NCBI GenBank assembly: GCA_036346375.1
Contig: CM070501.1
Span: 51,563,326-51,627,325, forward strand
DNA: 64,000 bases
Source: Guadua angustifolia
Taxonomy: Eukaryota; Streptophyta; Magnoliopsida; Poales; Poaceae
Reading direction: 5' to 3'
Shown here: positions 54,501 to 64,000 of the stretch, piece after piece
Layout: the number at the start of each line of letters is the position of its first letter
How positions within the stretch are numbered: position 1 is the stretch's first letter
Translations under genes and position numbers: made by a program
The notes under the pieces: model-generated
What the model saw: only the letters and a program-made list of their open reading frames with translations
What the model was told of the DNA's origin: nothing
Database searches by the model: none

Positions 54501-57500
54501 ATAATTTGCAGTTGGTGCCGCAATATTTCAGTAAACACGTTTCTGCCAACAATACTGCACACTGTCTCTAGCGAATTGTTCAATAACTAGAGTTGCTAAA
54601 AGAAATTGGTGGCTGTTATGGTAGGGATATAGTACCACTAGAGGGCCCAACCTCGGCGTCACTGGTGGAACAACTTGAGGAAGTTGGCACAAAGATCTCT
54701 CAAGGTCTTCGTTCTTTAGTTACCCAGATTGCATTAGTTTGATTTGTTAGGCAAGATATGCTCTATTGTTAGCAAGAGATCAATTAGTTCCATTTGTTAG
54801 GAGGGCTATTGTTAGCAAGAGATCAATTAGTTCCATTTGTTAGGAGGGCTATTGTTAGCAAGAGATCAATTAGTTCCATTTGTTAGATTGGCTACCTCAT
54901 CTATATATGAGTAGCTGGTTCATTCATTAAAGGCAAGTCCTTCATTCCTATCTTCTCTTGTGCCACCAGCGGCCGCTTGCTGTTTGTCCTCCCACTCACC
55001 ATTCATACCCTTTGCCCAATCAACCCTTAGGCCATAACAGTGCCAGGCAAATATTTAGCAAAGTACCTGTTACTTAAGACTTTCAGGTACAAACTGGGGA
55101 GATGCATGCGGGGATTAAGGGACATTGGCATGATTTAATATTGGCTAACAATAGGCTGAGCTCACAAAGTATGCAGATTACAGAAAGAGTGGAATATACA
55201 CATAGCTCATGTTACCAAAATTAGTTTATCAGATTTTCTAAGATGTGCATGTCAAGGGCACTAACGCCCAAGGTGGCTGGACCATGACTACGTAATTCGT
55301 AGCCGGAGTTGGTAGAGGCGCCAGGACCTTGTCCTGGGCGCGCAATTGTGAAGGAGGAGAGATTAAGAGAGAAGGGAGGATTAGGAAAATAGATTATTAT
55401 TGCTTTTTTCCAAAAGGTGCTGAGTACAGCCATTAAAAAGGCACTAGGACTGCTAATTAAAAGGAAACCACTCCCTAAATCCCTAGATTAAAGCTTTCCC
55501 TGCATGCTTATTTAGTAGAAGGAAACAAACTCCCTAATTCTAGCCTTCCTTGCATGTGGCTGCTGAGGTGGCGTCCCCTGCTGGTGCGGCAGCCGAGCTC
55601 CTGGCGGCGTCGCGAGCGCGGGGCCGCCTTTGATAATGCCGGCCCCACATGACAGTGCATAAGAAAACCTTCTGGCTAAATCTAACACCCATTCCTAGCC
55701 AACCCCATAATAGAAGTGTTCTCCTGTGCTTACCCAATCATCTCTAGATGCCATGTTTCCTATTCCTAATGCTTTTACTAACATTCTAACCACAGACTCA
55801 CAGCTTACAAAGATGCAACTCAAGTCATGCAACTTGCACTGAGAATACAATCCTAAATTTGAGCATAAAACCAGTACAATCAAATATTCTTGTGTCCACT
55901 TCAACTAGATGTACTGCAGGCATAGTTGTCATGGCGGTCCGGTGAGGCGCAGCGAGCCCGGAGCGCCAGGACACCTAGGCGATGATTAGACGATGAAAAA
56001 ATAATAAATAATATCTCATATGACATGAAATCAACTAAATATACTTCATATGAAAGGAAATTAGAGATGACAAGCAAGCAAATAAATAATCCCAAATAGC
56101 GAGGCATAAATAGTTCCAAATATGACAACAAAAGATATAACTAGTTCTAAACACTACAACAAAGTATCACAATTAATAACAAAGGTCAAAGCACAAATAG
56201 TGAAATAGTATCAATTTCACTCATCATCCAACTTAAACTTATGCCTCTCATCAAACGAGGGAGAGGTATTAGGGAGCAGAGGGGGAAGGGGATCAGGATC
56301 TCACCATGTCATGCCCAGGCCAAATGCAGTCCGGATGAGCATGGCTTTGAATTCCAACATGGCCTGATTCGTTGCCGAGGTAGAATCTGGATTGGCCACA
56401 ATTCTGCTCTTCAAACTAAACTCATCGCAGCCTTTCATGCTAGCGCGATCGGGGGGCACTCAGGAATACAGGTGACATACCAGCGCTTGAAGAAGTTATT
56501 CCATTGGTCCGGACTAAAACAAGACGTTGAAAGTTTTGTTAAGCAATGTCTTGTTTGCCAGCAGGCAAAAGGCAACCAGACCAACTCGGCCGGGTTACTG
56601 CAACTACTGCCCATTCCAGAGGCTGCTTGGCAGGACCTTACAATGGATTTTATTGAAGGTCTTCCTTTGTCAGACGGATGTAATGTGATCCTGGTCGTGG
56701 TGGACAGATTTTCCAAGTATGCGCACTTTATAGCAATCCGTCATCCCTTTACTTCTCGTTCAATTGCCACGGTGTTTCTGGAACAAGTGGTCCGATTACA
56801 CGGCGTGCCCCGCACAATCACCTTTGACCGAGACAAGATCTTTACCAGCACATTTTGGAAAGAACTCTTCCCGATGCTGGACACCAAAATGTAGTATAGC
56901 ACGGCTTATCACCCACAAACCGATGGGCAAAGTGAGCGTGTCAATCAATGCGTCGAAATGTACTTGACATGTGCAGTCCATGATTCACCAAAGAAATGGA
57001 AGAGTTGGCTTGCTTTGGCTGAACTGTGGTACAATTCCAATTTCCAGACATCCTTGGGTTGTTCTCCCTTTCGGGTGCTCTATGGTACCGATCCCAATTT
57101 TGGTTTGATGCCGAAACAAGGTGCTAGTGGACTACAAGAGGTAACTGATATGGTTAATACTCGGGAAATGTATCAAACGTTGGTGAAGGAACATTTAGCC
57201 CGAGCACAAAATCGTATGAAATTACAAGCTGACAGAAAGCGACAAGAAAGAGTTTCAAGTCGGCGAACAAGTGCTGCTGAAATTACAACCTTATGCTCAA
57301 TCTTTACTGGTAAATCGGCCATATCCGAAGTTGTCATACAAATTTTATGGCCCACACTCAGTGATCGAAAGGATCGGGCAGGTGGCCTATCGTCTCAACT
57401 TACCGGCCGACAATCAAATACACCCGGTTTTTCACGTATCACAGTTCAAGGCCTTCACTACCAATTATACTCCTGTCTTTACAGAGTTGCCCCGAGTCGC

Positions 57501-60301
57501 AGAGTTGGATGTCAGTCTCACACAACCGGAACAAGTGTTGGAGAGGAGGTTGGTGAAGAAAGGGAATTCTGCCATCGTTCAGGGCTTAATCAAATGGTCT
57601 GGGATTCCGTTTGAGACTGCGATGTGGGAGGATTTGTCGGTGTTGCGTACCAGGTTTCCCACTGCTCTTGCTTGGGGACAAGCAACATCTAAAGGGGGGA
57701 TGTCATGCCCAGGCCAAATGCACTAGCAAAGGTGCGGGAGGAAGAAGATAACAGAGTCGGCGATGAAGTGAGTCAAGTGCCCGAGTTCACTGATACCAAA
57801 TGAAGGGTTCCGATTGAAGATGGCGGTCGCCCGGTTGATCGAAGGGTAGAGTTGGAGGGAAACAGTAATTACTAAAACACTGTAGATAAAATGGTAATTG
57901 TCGAAAGAGTTGGCTTTGGATAGAAGTGCGTGGAAAGCAACTATCCACATGCCTGAACCTTGATTAGGCTTTATACCACGTATTGGTATAGTTTTAGACT
58001 TTGTTCTATTTCCTCATCTCTCTCTTTCTCCCTTTGTTGGCGGATCGTTTTGGGTTTCAACTCTAGCCTACACCAACTTGCTTGGGACTAAAAGGCTCTG
58101 TTGTTGTTGTCGGAATGTACTGTGGTAATTTGAGTTGAACTGCAATGTAACTTTGCTGGAGAGGTTTAAATACTTGTAACGTTGGAGTGGAAAACACGAA
58201 ATGAAATATGGATTGAGTTCCTTCCTCCAGACGTCTTCTTCCTCCTCTTCTTCTTCTCTTTTTCCTGTTTGTGCTTGAGTGATTTGCTTCCCTGTCGACC
58301 GCACAACCTCACGCTCTGAAGGAAGCCGGCGCAACAGGGTGTGACACACCGCAACGAGGAGGAAGGAGGCCAAGGGAGAGCACTCACCAGGACGATGGAC
58401 AGGAGCTCAATCAAGGAGCAGGAGGCCTCCAATCGACCGTCGTGGTGGACGATAAGAGGAGGTGGCACTTGTTCATTGGCAGCGGGACCTCGAATCGACC
58501 GTTGATGTGGTCAATTAGAGGAGGTGGAGCACCTCTCATTGTCGGCGGAGGTGGATTCCTAGCGATGGAGGCTCAAATCAAGGTGGTGGCGGAGCTCCTC
58601 TCGTCGAGCTAGGGCTTCCTTCGCTTCTCTCTCGGTATGTCTCTATTTGACCCCCTCCACCATCGTGTTTTCCTTTTTCCCTCTCTATCGAGTCTGCATA
58701 CCCCAATTTGCCCGCCATTCTCAAACCACCGTGACACCTAATCACCAAGAGAGACGCCTGGACGTCTAGGTGGTCGCCTAATCCACTCCAATCGAGGTGA
58801 GGTGTCCTGGCATCCACCCTGCCCCTGGCCGCCATGACGCCTAAGCGGCTCCTTGAAAATTATGATTGCAGGGTATCAAAAGCTATAAATCTTAGATAGC
58901 ATTTATTTTCACAAGTAACAAATCAATTTAATACGACCAATTAGACAATCCATTTTTCCAAATCCTCAAAACAGAAGTTCACAGATTATAAATCTAAGCA
59001 ACAGTAACAAAAAAAGTATTCAATATTTTCAAAGCAAGTATTTAGAGCACCATTTTCAGAATCCTCAAAATATCTCCATCAAAATTGACACAAATGAAAC
59101 TAAAGATGTCATTCATTTTACATGCAGAAACAGCCCAGTTAATCATCTAAGGACTTATTACTCAGAATACATACAGAAGATCAAGGTTTAAGGGCAGAGA
59201 AATGGTGATCAAATAGCTTTCAGCTACATATCCAATTTGTGAACAACGGGATTGAAAAAAAGGCCAGTACAAATGCATACACTAATAGATTAATCACAGC
59301 AGGATAATAAATAAAATTTGGTGTCACTGCACATTCTGTTCATGACAGCAGTGCGGTTAATATATCTCCTAAGTCCTAAACAATCTTGTCAACGTACACC
59401 TAAACAGACAAAATAAAATCATAAACTACAACACGCTACAATACTATGTCCCTTCAAATAATAGTAAAGGCAGCTCGCATCATTACACAGTACTACAAAA
59501 TGAGCTACGAATAGGTATTACAGCATTGATCTCTACTTGCTACCCACAACAATAATCTAAGAATTAACACCTCAAAAACTAGATCCTCCTACCACGGTAG
59601 TAATTACTCCCATCACACCCTTCATGAACTTGATCTCTAAACAAAGTTTCCAAAAGAAAAACCACACATCCATGACATGAAACCTGACTAATTTCACTCC
59701 AAGATGAGGGCGCTGAATACAGTATAATTTATTAAGCAAATGCTTTGCTTCACTAATGACGTAGACTCGATCTATTGACCGTTCACCATAAACTTCAACT
59801 AATGCAGAAATTTAGACTATCCAGATCCACGAACCATCATAAATTTCGCTCCTATCTATCTACTTGAACCTACGACATCTGCAACAAATATCACCCAACT
59901 TCCCAAACATGCCACCTCGGATTACGGCTCAAAGACGGAGAATTTGCATCAAGCACAAGTAGGCAACCAGTTGGATTATCAGCGAGGGGAGAAGGAAATA
60001 TACTCGTATCAGGTAAGAGGGTTTGAGAGGTGGGGGTGGGGAAGAAAGGAAACCTCCAGAAGTCCTCGACGGTGGCGAAGGTGTGGATGGGGCGGATGGA
60101 GCTCCCCCACGCGGCCTGCTTGGACTTTCCCTGCGGGTTGTCGAACCAGAAGGTCCAGGCGTGCTCGAGCGTGTGCGGCGCCGAGGGGTTGGCCTGCGGC
60201 GGCGCGGGCGCGGAGCCGTCGTCAGCGATCTCGCCCTCCTCCCTCTCCTCCGCCTCGTCGGCGCCGGCCGACGGTGGCCTCGCCTCGTTCTCCTCGGCCA
60301 T
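51541..60301 (-). CDS. eIF4E: eukaryotic translation initiation factor 4E (eIF4E), five exons
   Basis: Binds the mRNA 5' cap and, with eIF4G, forms eIF4F in the cytoplasm. Exons 60301-60054, 52811-52646, 52559-52434, 51732-51667 and 51591-51541 join in frame to 218 aa with GT..AG introns of 7242, 86, 701 and 75 bp. The start is MAEENEARPPSAG, with an acidic variable N-terminus. The core begins HTLEHAWTFWFDNPQGKSK. Cap-stacking Trp65 (QAAWGSS) and Trp111 with Glu112 (IEPKWEDP) are present, as is Trp82 of VEDFW, which contacts eIF4G. The end is KNRYTV. Cys116 (DPICANGG) is kept, but its wheat disulfide partner is Tyr154 here (GDEIYGAVV). No stops or frameshifts. Intron 1 carries a MITE, two solo LTRs and a nested hAT/Gypsy, yet the splice sites are sound. 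eIF4E alleles govern potyvirus resistance in several crops (established knowledge). Confidence 0.93.
52812..53840. other. proximal intron 1 of eIF4E, unique-looking sequence
   Basis: AT-rich intron sequence with no recognised element up to the MITE at 53841. A plus-strand frame at 53455-53679 has no recognisable domain. Confidence 0.5.
53841..54373. mobile_element. Tourist-like element, 533 bp, in eIF4E intron 1
   Basis: Inverted ends GGGCC(C/T)GTTCGG with extended pairing (GAGCTCCAACTCC left; GGAGCAGGAGTTAGAGC right), flanked by TAA (53838-53840, 54374-54376). The middle (53970-54180) is a GC-rich CCGCCTCC block that looks acquired; it has no recognisable protein. Confidence 0.78.
54614..55039. 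mobile_element. solo LTR, 426 bp, in eIF4E intron 1
   Basis: Begins TGTTATGG and ends CCATAACA, with flanks GTGGC (54609-54613) and GTGCC (55040-55044), one mismatch. It contains three tandem copies of a 43-bp unit starting ATTGTTAGCAAGAGATCAAT at 54765, 54808 and 54851, and a TATATATGAG promoter-like word near 54905. The family is probably Copia, but no interior remains to prove it. Confidence 0.8.
55250..55654. mobile_element. solo LTR, 405 bp, in eIF4E intron 1
   Basis: Begins TGTCAAGGGCACTAACGCCC and ends CCCCACATGACA, with an exact 5-bp target duplication GTGCA (55245-55249, 55655-55659). A different family from the LTR 200 bp away. No interior sequence. Confidence 0.85.
56307..58070 (+). 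mobile_element. internally deleted chromovirus remnant (integrase to 3' LTR)
   Basis: The first 22 bp of the LTR (TGTCATGCCCAGGCCAAATG plus CA) at 56307-56328 run straight into pol coding sequence, so the rest of the 5' LTR, gag, protease and RT are deleted. The 3' side has polypurine AAAGGGGGGA and the LTR start TGTCATGCCCAGG at 57701. The LTR's outer end is uncertain; 58070 is proposed because CACCA occurs both at 56302-56306 and 58071-58075. Confidence 0.7.
56329..57726 (+). pseudogene. chromovirus integrase and chromodomain, broken
   Basis: Integrase zinc-binding region (GGHSGIQVTYQRLKKLFHW, CLVCQQAK), catalytic D (LTMDFIEGLP), D (TFDRDKIFTS) and E (TDGQSERVNQ). A TAG at 56892-56894, probably an old CAG, splits the core. 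A frameshift near 57255 separates NRMKLQADRKRQERV from GEQVLLKLQPYAQSL. The chromodomain-like end is QVLERRLVKKG, GLIKWSGIPFETAMWED, and the frame runs to GGMSCPGQMH within the LTR. Related to, but clearly diverged from, the Reina-like copy at 39.9-45.6 kb. Confidence 0.88.
58873..60053. other. distal intron 1 of eIF4E
   Basis: AT-rich intron sequence next to exon 1, without recognised repeats or exons. It ends at the donor GTTTCC after the Trp82 codon. Confidence 0.5.
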
Positions 60302-60523
60302 GCCGGTGGGGCGGTGGCGGTTGCGGATGCCGCGGCGATGAGGTTTTAGGCTTTAGGTCGGAGCAAACGAAAGCACGGTGCTCCGGTCCGTATCCGAGAC
60401 CGGAAAGCAGTAATCCATCTGACCAAGTTTACCGGACAAACAAAATATTAAAAAAACTATATTACTCTTAATTATCATCAATAAATATTGTATTTAATGT
60501 ATGTATGATTATATGTAGAGAAT
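60302..60523 (-). promoter_or_regulatory. 5' UTR and short upstream region of eIF4E
   Basis: About 60 bp of GC-rich likely leader (CCGCCACCGCCCCACCGGC before the ATG) then AT-rich sequence. No clear TATA box, as is common for housekeeping genes. Only about 220 bp separate the ATG from the solo LTR, so any more distal promoter elements were displaced by at least 1.08 kb. Confidence 0.4.
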
Positions 60524-61604
60524 TGTGGGGATTGGGTAATTCCTATGAAGACCACCGTACCTCGGCGGTCAATCGGCGGCTGACTATACTTAACCTTGGA
60601 CGGTGTTCTCAAGGAAGACTTTCGGGTAGATCAATCTATGGGTCTGTCCCGACCACAACCAAACTCGTCCCCGAGCATGTGCCTCTGTTTCCCGAGCGTT
60701 CCTGCTCGGAGGGGTGCGACGGACGACTAAGGCCATATTTGGATCGCCTAGGACTAACTGTTAGTTGGCTAAAAATTAGCTCTACCATTAGCTAGCCAAA
60801 AATTAGCCCACCTTTAGTCTTTCTGTTTAGATAGGCTAATTGTTAGCTCACTCTCACTAGCTAATGGGCTAATTGTTAGCTCAGAGATTGGCTAAAAATT
60901 AGCCCACCTGTTTGGATGGATTAAGACTAATTTTTAGCCAACTAACAATTAGCCCAAGGATCCAAACATGCCCTAAGACTGAAGGAAAATCTCGGGCATA
61001 ATCGGCAGGTCGGGCACGACCCACGAAGACGACGTGGCATTAATCACCCGGCGGCTCGAATGACCGTATGGCCACGTTCTAAGCCCACTACGCCCACGTC
61101 ACGGCATGGCGAAAAGCAAGAGCATCAGTTACACCCACGTCCGGGCACAGTAGTGACTTGTCATTCTGTAATAAATGATGTAAGATTGTAATCGTTTATA
61201 AATACCCCGTCGTATGTAACGTTGAGAGGGGGGAGAGTTAGTTGGTCTTTGCATAAGTCAGAAAAAAACGACAATCCTCTAGAGAAGAGATCGTAAAAAG
61301 ACAAACACCCAAGCGTGTTTGTAAGAAATGGAGAGAAGAGAGAAAGCTTGACATCACCGAGTAAGCACCCTATAAATCATCTTTTGACAATAGTGAAGCT
61401 ATTGGACGTAGGGTCGTTATCTTTCCTGCGAGAGGTCCGAACCAGGATAAAAAAGACTCTTGTTTGTTGTCTCGTTCCCAACCATCCGACCATCCCCTAA
61501 CTCGGTAGGTCCTCGGATGCTAAACTCTTTGCAGGAAAAGGACCCTGTTGATCCCTCATTCAACAAGTAAACTCGGCGGGAGACTCGTTCCTGAATCGTC
61601 AACA
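60524..61604 (+). mobile_element. solo Gypsy-type LTR upstream of eIF4E, with a MITE inside
   Basis: Begins TGTGGGGATTGGGTAATTCC and ends CTGAATCGTCAACA, with an exact duplication AGAAT (60519-60523, 61605-61609). Same family as the LTR at 22901-23688 (shared GGACGGTGT, CGACGTGGCATTAATCACCC, TATAAATACCCC, GACGTAGGGT, AACTCGGCGGG). The inserted MITE accounts for most of the extra length. The LTR promoter (TTTATAAATACCCC near 61196) points away from eIF4E. Confidence 0.92.
60731..60973. mobile_element. Tourist-like MITE inside the solo LTR, 243 bp
   Basis: Ends GGCCATATTTGGATC and, in reverse complement, GGGCATGTTTGGATCC, flanked by TAA (60728-60730, 60974-60976). The arms are nearly complementary over much of their length (CTAAAAATTAGC-type words), so it can fold into a hairpin. 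Confidence 0.88.
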
Positions 61605-61609
61605 AGAAT

Positions 61610-61920
61610 ATAAAATAAATATAGATATTTATTAGGACAATAGAGAAAACATCGTATTAATTTTGTATAAAAATATAAAATACATCATACATTTCTAAAC
61701 AAGACCATTAAAAAACCAACCTTACGAACTTGGATGTAACATGTAAACTATAGGGGCACAAGTGCAACGGAAGTTGAGGGATCTTTGGGTTGGTTAAGAT
61801 TTATAGGGCAATTGTGGACTGCAAAATAATCGGATCACTTTTGCACATAAATGGTGGCGGCAGGCTAAATGTAGCTTTGTTTCACGCTGCCTGCGCAGAG
61901 GTGCTAATGAGTTTGAACTA
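61610..61920. other. intergenic, nothing recognised
   Basis: The first 120 bp continues the AT-rich sequence interrupted by the solo LTR; it may be a Stowaway-like remnant (ACCATTAAAAAA near 61705). The rest is featureless. Confidence 0.4.
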
Positions 61921-63640
61921 GAAAATTTTTCGTGCCGTAATACGGCGCACGTGTCATTTTTTTATAGAATTTTTTTTCCGACGGTGTTCTATTTTTTAAA
62001 TCGTTGAAATAATGAACGGAACGGCTGAAAGAATACAAAATTTTTCGCGGCGTAACATGCCGCGCGTGCCATTTTTTCGTTGAAATTTTGCGTTTTATTT
62101 TTTAAATCGTCGAAATAATAAGCGAAACGGATGAAAGGACAAAAAAAAATTCCGCGGCGTAACACGCCGCGCGTGTCATTTTTTTGTAGAAAAAATTTCT
62201 TTTTTTTCGGCGACGTTTTTTTTAAATCGTCGAAACGGAGAAAAAATAGAGAGATAGAGTTGTAGAAATATCTCCTTCGACGAATTATTTGGAAAACATT
62301 GGAGGCCGAGCTGGAAAACCGCGGTGGGGAAAAAGTTTAGAGGGAAAAGGGTGAAAAATTATTAAAAATGACAACCTTCTTTTGTCGAGCTCAAAACTCT
62401 ACGTGTTCGCGGAGTAATAATACATGTTTTAAAAAATATTAAAGATCGACGCGTTCACGGAGTAATAATACATGTTTTAAAAAATATCAGAGATAAACGG
62501 ATGAAAGGACAAAAAAAATTCCGTTTCATTTTTCGTAGAATTTTTTTTTTTCGGCGACGCTTTTTTTTAAATCGTCGAAATGGGGAAAAATAGAGAGATA
62601 GAGTTGTAGAAATATCTCCTTGATTTAATTATTTGAAAAACATTGGAGACCGAAATTTGGAAAACCGCGGTGGGGGAAAAAGTCCAGAGGAAAAGGGTGA
62701 AAAATTATTAGAGATGACAACCTTCTTTTTGTCGAGCTCAACACTCTACGCGTTCATGAGTAATAATACATGTTTTAAAAATATTAGAGATCGGCGTGTT
62801 AGCGGAGTAATAATACATGTTTTAAAAATATCGAGATCGAGATGGGAAATTGAGTGGAAAAAAGTCTAGAGATAGATTTGCACAAATATTTCTAGCGGCA
62901 ACGTTTTTTCGAGAAAACCGAGAAAGGACATGTTTTAAAAAATATTAGAGACTCGTGGCGTAACACGTCGCGCGTGGCGTTTTTCGTATGGATTTCTTTT
63001 TTCGGAGGCCTTTTATTTTTTAAATCGCCAAAATAATGAGCGAAACGGGGAAAAAGCAGAGAGATAGAGCTGTAGAAATATCTCATTCGACGAATTATTT
63101 GGAAAATATTGGAGACCGAGCTAGAAAATCGAAGGTGGGGAAAAAAGTCTAGAGGAAAAAGGTGAAAAATTATTAGAGATGACAACCTTCTTTTGTCGAG
63201 CTTAACACTATCTGGCGTTCACGGAGTAATAATACATGTTTTAAAAATATCGAGACCAAGCCGCGTTAGTAGAGTAATAATATATGCTCTAAAAAATATT
63301 AGAGTTCGAGATGAGAAATCGAGGTGGGGAAAAAGTCTAGAAATAAAACTGCACACGTATTTCTAGTGACAAAAATATTTTTTCCGGAAAAAGCGGAGAA
63401 AGGACCTAGAGGTAAAGAGTAAGGACACAATGTTACGTTTTGGACACGTCCGCTATCTGAAAAAATTAGAAAAGGGCTTGTTCGCGATTTAAATCTAACA
63501 GGAGGTTCTTTTTAAGTAAAATGGTGCACGAGGACCCGAACGCAATTTAGAGAGAAAAATCTTCCTCTCTCAAAAATCGCGAAGGACCACATTTGTAATT
63601 TACAAAAGGACTAAATCGAAAAAAAAAAATTGAGCGAGCA
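61921..63640. repeat. complex tandem array with short GC palindromes
   Basis: A shorter unit of about 110 bp starts with CGCGGCGTAACACGCCGCG-type palindromes at 61931, 62046 and 62153 (again at 62953), each followed by GTGTCATTTTTT and TTTTAAATCGTCGAAA. A longer module (GAGAGATAGAGTTGTAGAAA, GAATTATTTGGAAAA, GGTGAAAAATTATTA, GACAACCTTCTTTTGTCGAG, GAGTAATAATACATGTTTTA) recurs at about 62250, 62595 and 63060. Palindrome arms are 8 bp around AAC. No coding frame is credible. Nature unknown: a local satellite or the ends of a large DNA transposon. Confidence 0.75.
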
Positions 63641-64000
63641 CGGCTCGCTCAAATGAACCAGAGAGGCGAACTCCTCCACTAATATGAGGGATAATATTGG
63701 TCTAGGTTTTAGATTAGACTGATCTAAAACTGCAAATGGATTTAACTTATTTTTTAATATATAGTTATTTAGACTAGATTTATGTCAAATTGGGTTAGGC
63801 TTAGACCATATGTTTTTCTACTAAACCTATCACCACCAACCAAGTAAATAAATTAATGCTACATTTAGCACTAATGTTTTTTTTTTGTTTTACATACTTC
63901 AGCATCATTTTTTAAGTTTCAACTTTCAACTATTGTTTTCAGTAAGTGGGATACATAATTATAGACATTGAAGCATTTTTTTTTGCTTGCTAAGACTGTA
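63641..64000. other. AT-rich window edge, nothing firm
   Basis: GTCTAGGTTTTAGATTAGACT and CTAAAACTGCAAATGG words resemble sequence near 49650-49720, so both may be pieces of one hAT-like repeat. No boundaries seen. Confidence 0.35.

Larger units (their letters stand above)
55921..58864. mobile_element. hAT-like element in eIF4E intron 1, with a nested Gypsy
   Basis: Left end CATAGTTGTCATGGCGG at 55921; right end, in reverse complement from 58864, CATAATTTTCAAGGAGCCG. Both ends are followed by related GC-rich subterminal sequence (CCAGGACACCTAGGCG left; CCAGGACACCTCACCTCG right, inverted). Flanks ACTGCAGG (55913-55920) and ATTGCAGG (58865-58872) are an 8-bp duplication with one mismatch. No transposase of its own is visible; the interior is mostly the Gypsy remnant. 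The right arm contains a GGAGGTGG-rich repeat (58430-58580). Confidence 0.68.

Noticed and set aside
58060..58115. ACCAACTTGCTTGGGACTAA followed by TTGTTGTTG, resembling the tail of a plant SINE or LINE
   Set aside because: Tail-like, but no tRNA-like head with A and B boxes and no target duplication could be seen, so no element was called.
61921..63640. Centromeric satellite
   Set aside because: Unit sizes are irregular and do not match the roughly 137-156 bp grass centromere repeats I know; the block is also short and beside a housekeeping gene.
1..64000. CRISPR arrays, operons, riboswitches, origins and other prokaryotic features
   Set aside because: The window is plant nuclear DNA with introns and plant transposons; no such structure was seen.
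1..64000. tRNA, rRNA or snRNA genes
   Set aside because: I found no convincing tRNA cloverleaf or rRNA sequence by eye; a covariance-model scan would be needed to exclude small ones.

Overview
The window is nuclear DNA from a grass (Poaceae), probably panicoid. The main grounds are a spliced eIF4E gene with the 218-codon length I recall for maize eIF4E, a tandem group of DUF1618 genes (a family expanded in grasses), a cellulose-synthase-like E (CslE) relic, and a dense, nested set of plant transposable elements with well-preserved target-site duplications (TSDs). Species assignment is inference.

Only three host genes look intact, all on the minus strand. They are a small secreted X8/CBM43 (Ole e 10-like) protein in four exons (4393-5681), a single-exon DUF1618 gene (36517-37665), and eIF4E in five exons (51541-60301), whose first intron is 7.2 kb and full of transposons. 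Broken host genes are two further DUF1618 copies (19587-20818; 30574-34166, the latter split by a retrotransposon), a possible fourth DUF1618 3' remnant (39240-39530) and a CslE pseudogene (49752-51000, plus strand).

The rest is mostly mobile DNA. 1-13 kb: MITEs and small hAT elements. 13.2-17.7 kb: a 4.4-kb hAT element with an N-terminally deleted transposase, a captured fragment of the Golgi protein CASP and a GC-rich minisatellite. 22-24.3 kb: a decayed hAT transposase gene split by a solo Gypsy LTR. 24.8-30.1 kb: another hAT end with a gene fragment, a non-autonomous Copia element, and a partial Copia with gag. 31.3-33.5 kb: a complete gag-only LTR element (TR-GAG type). 38.3-38.9 kb: a 550-bp foldback hairpin. 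39.9-45.6 kb: a complete Reina-like chromovirus sitting inside a MITE. 46-49.6 kb: hAT and Tourist-type elements, one carrying a DEK-like fragment. 52.8-60 kb: eIF4E intron 1 with a MITE, two solo LTRs and a hAT element that contains an internally deleted chromovirus. 60.5-61.6 kb: a solo LTR just upstream of eIF4E, containing a MITE. 61.9-63.6 kb: a tandem array with repeated short palindromes.

I see no obviously new enzymatic system. The most notable items are the host-gene fragments carried by DNA transposons, the gag-only retrotransposon disrupting a DUF1618 gene, the long hairpin, the palindromic array beside eIF4E, and a Cys-to-Tyr change at the eIF4E position that forms a disulfide in wheat. 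All coordinates, splice sites and mismatch counts were read by eye.
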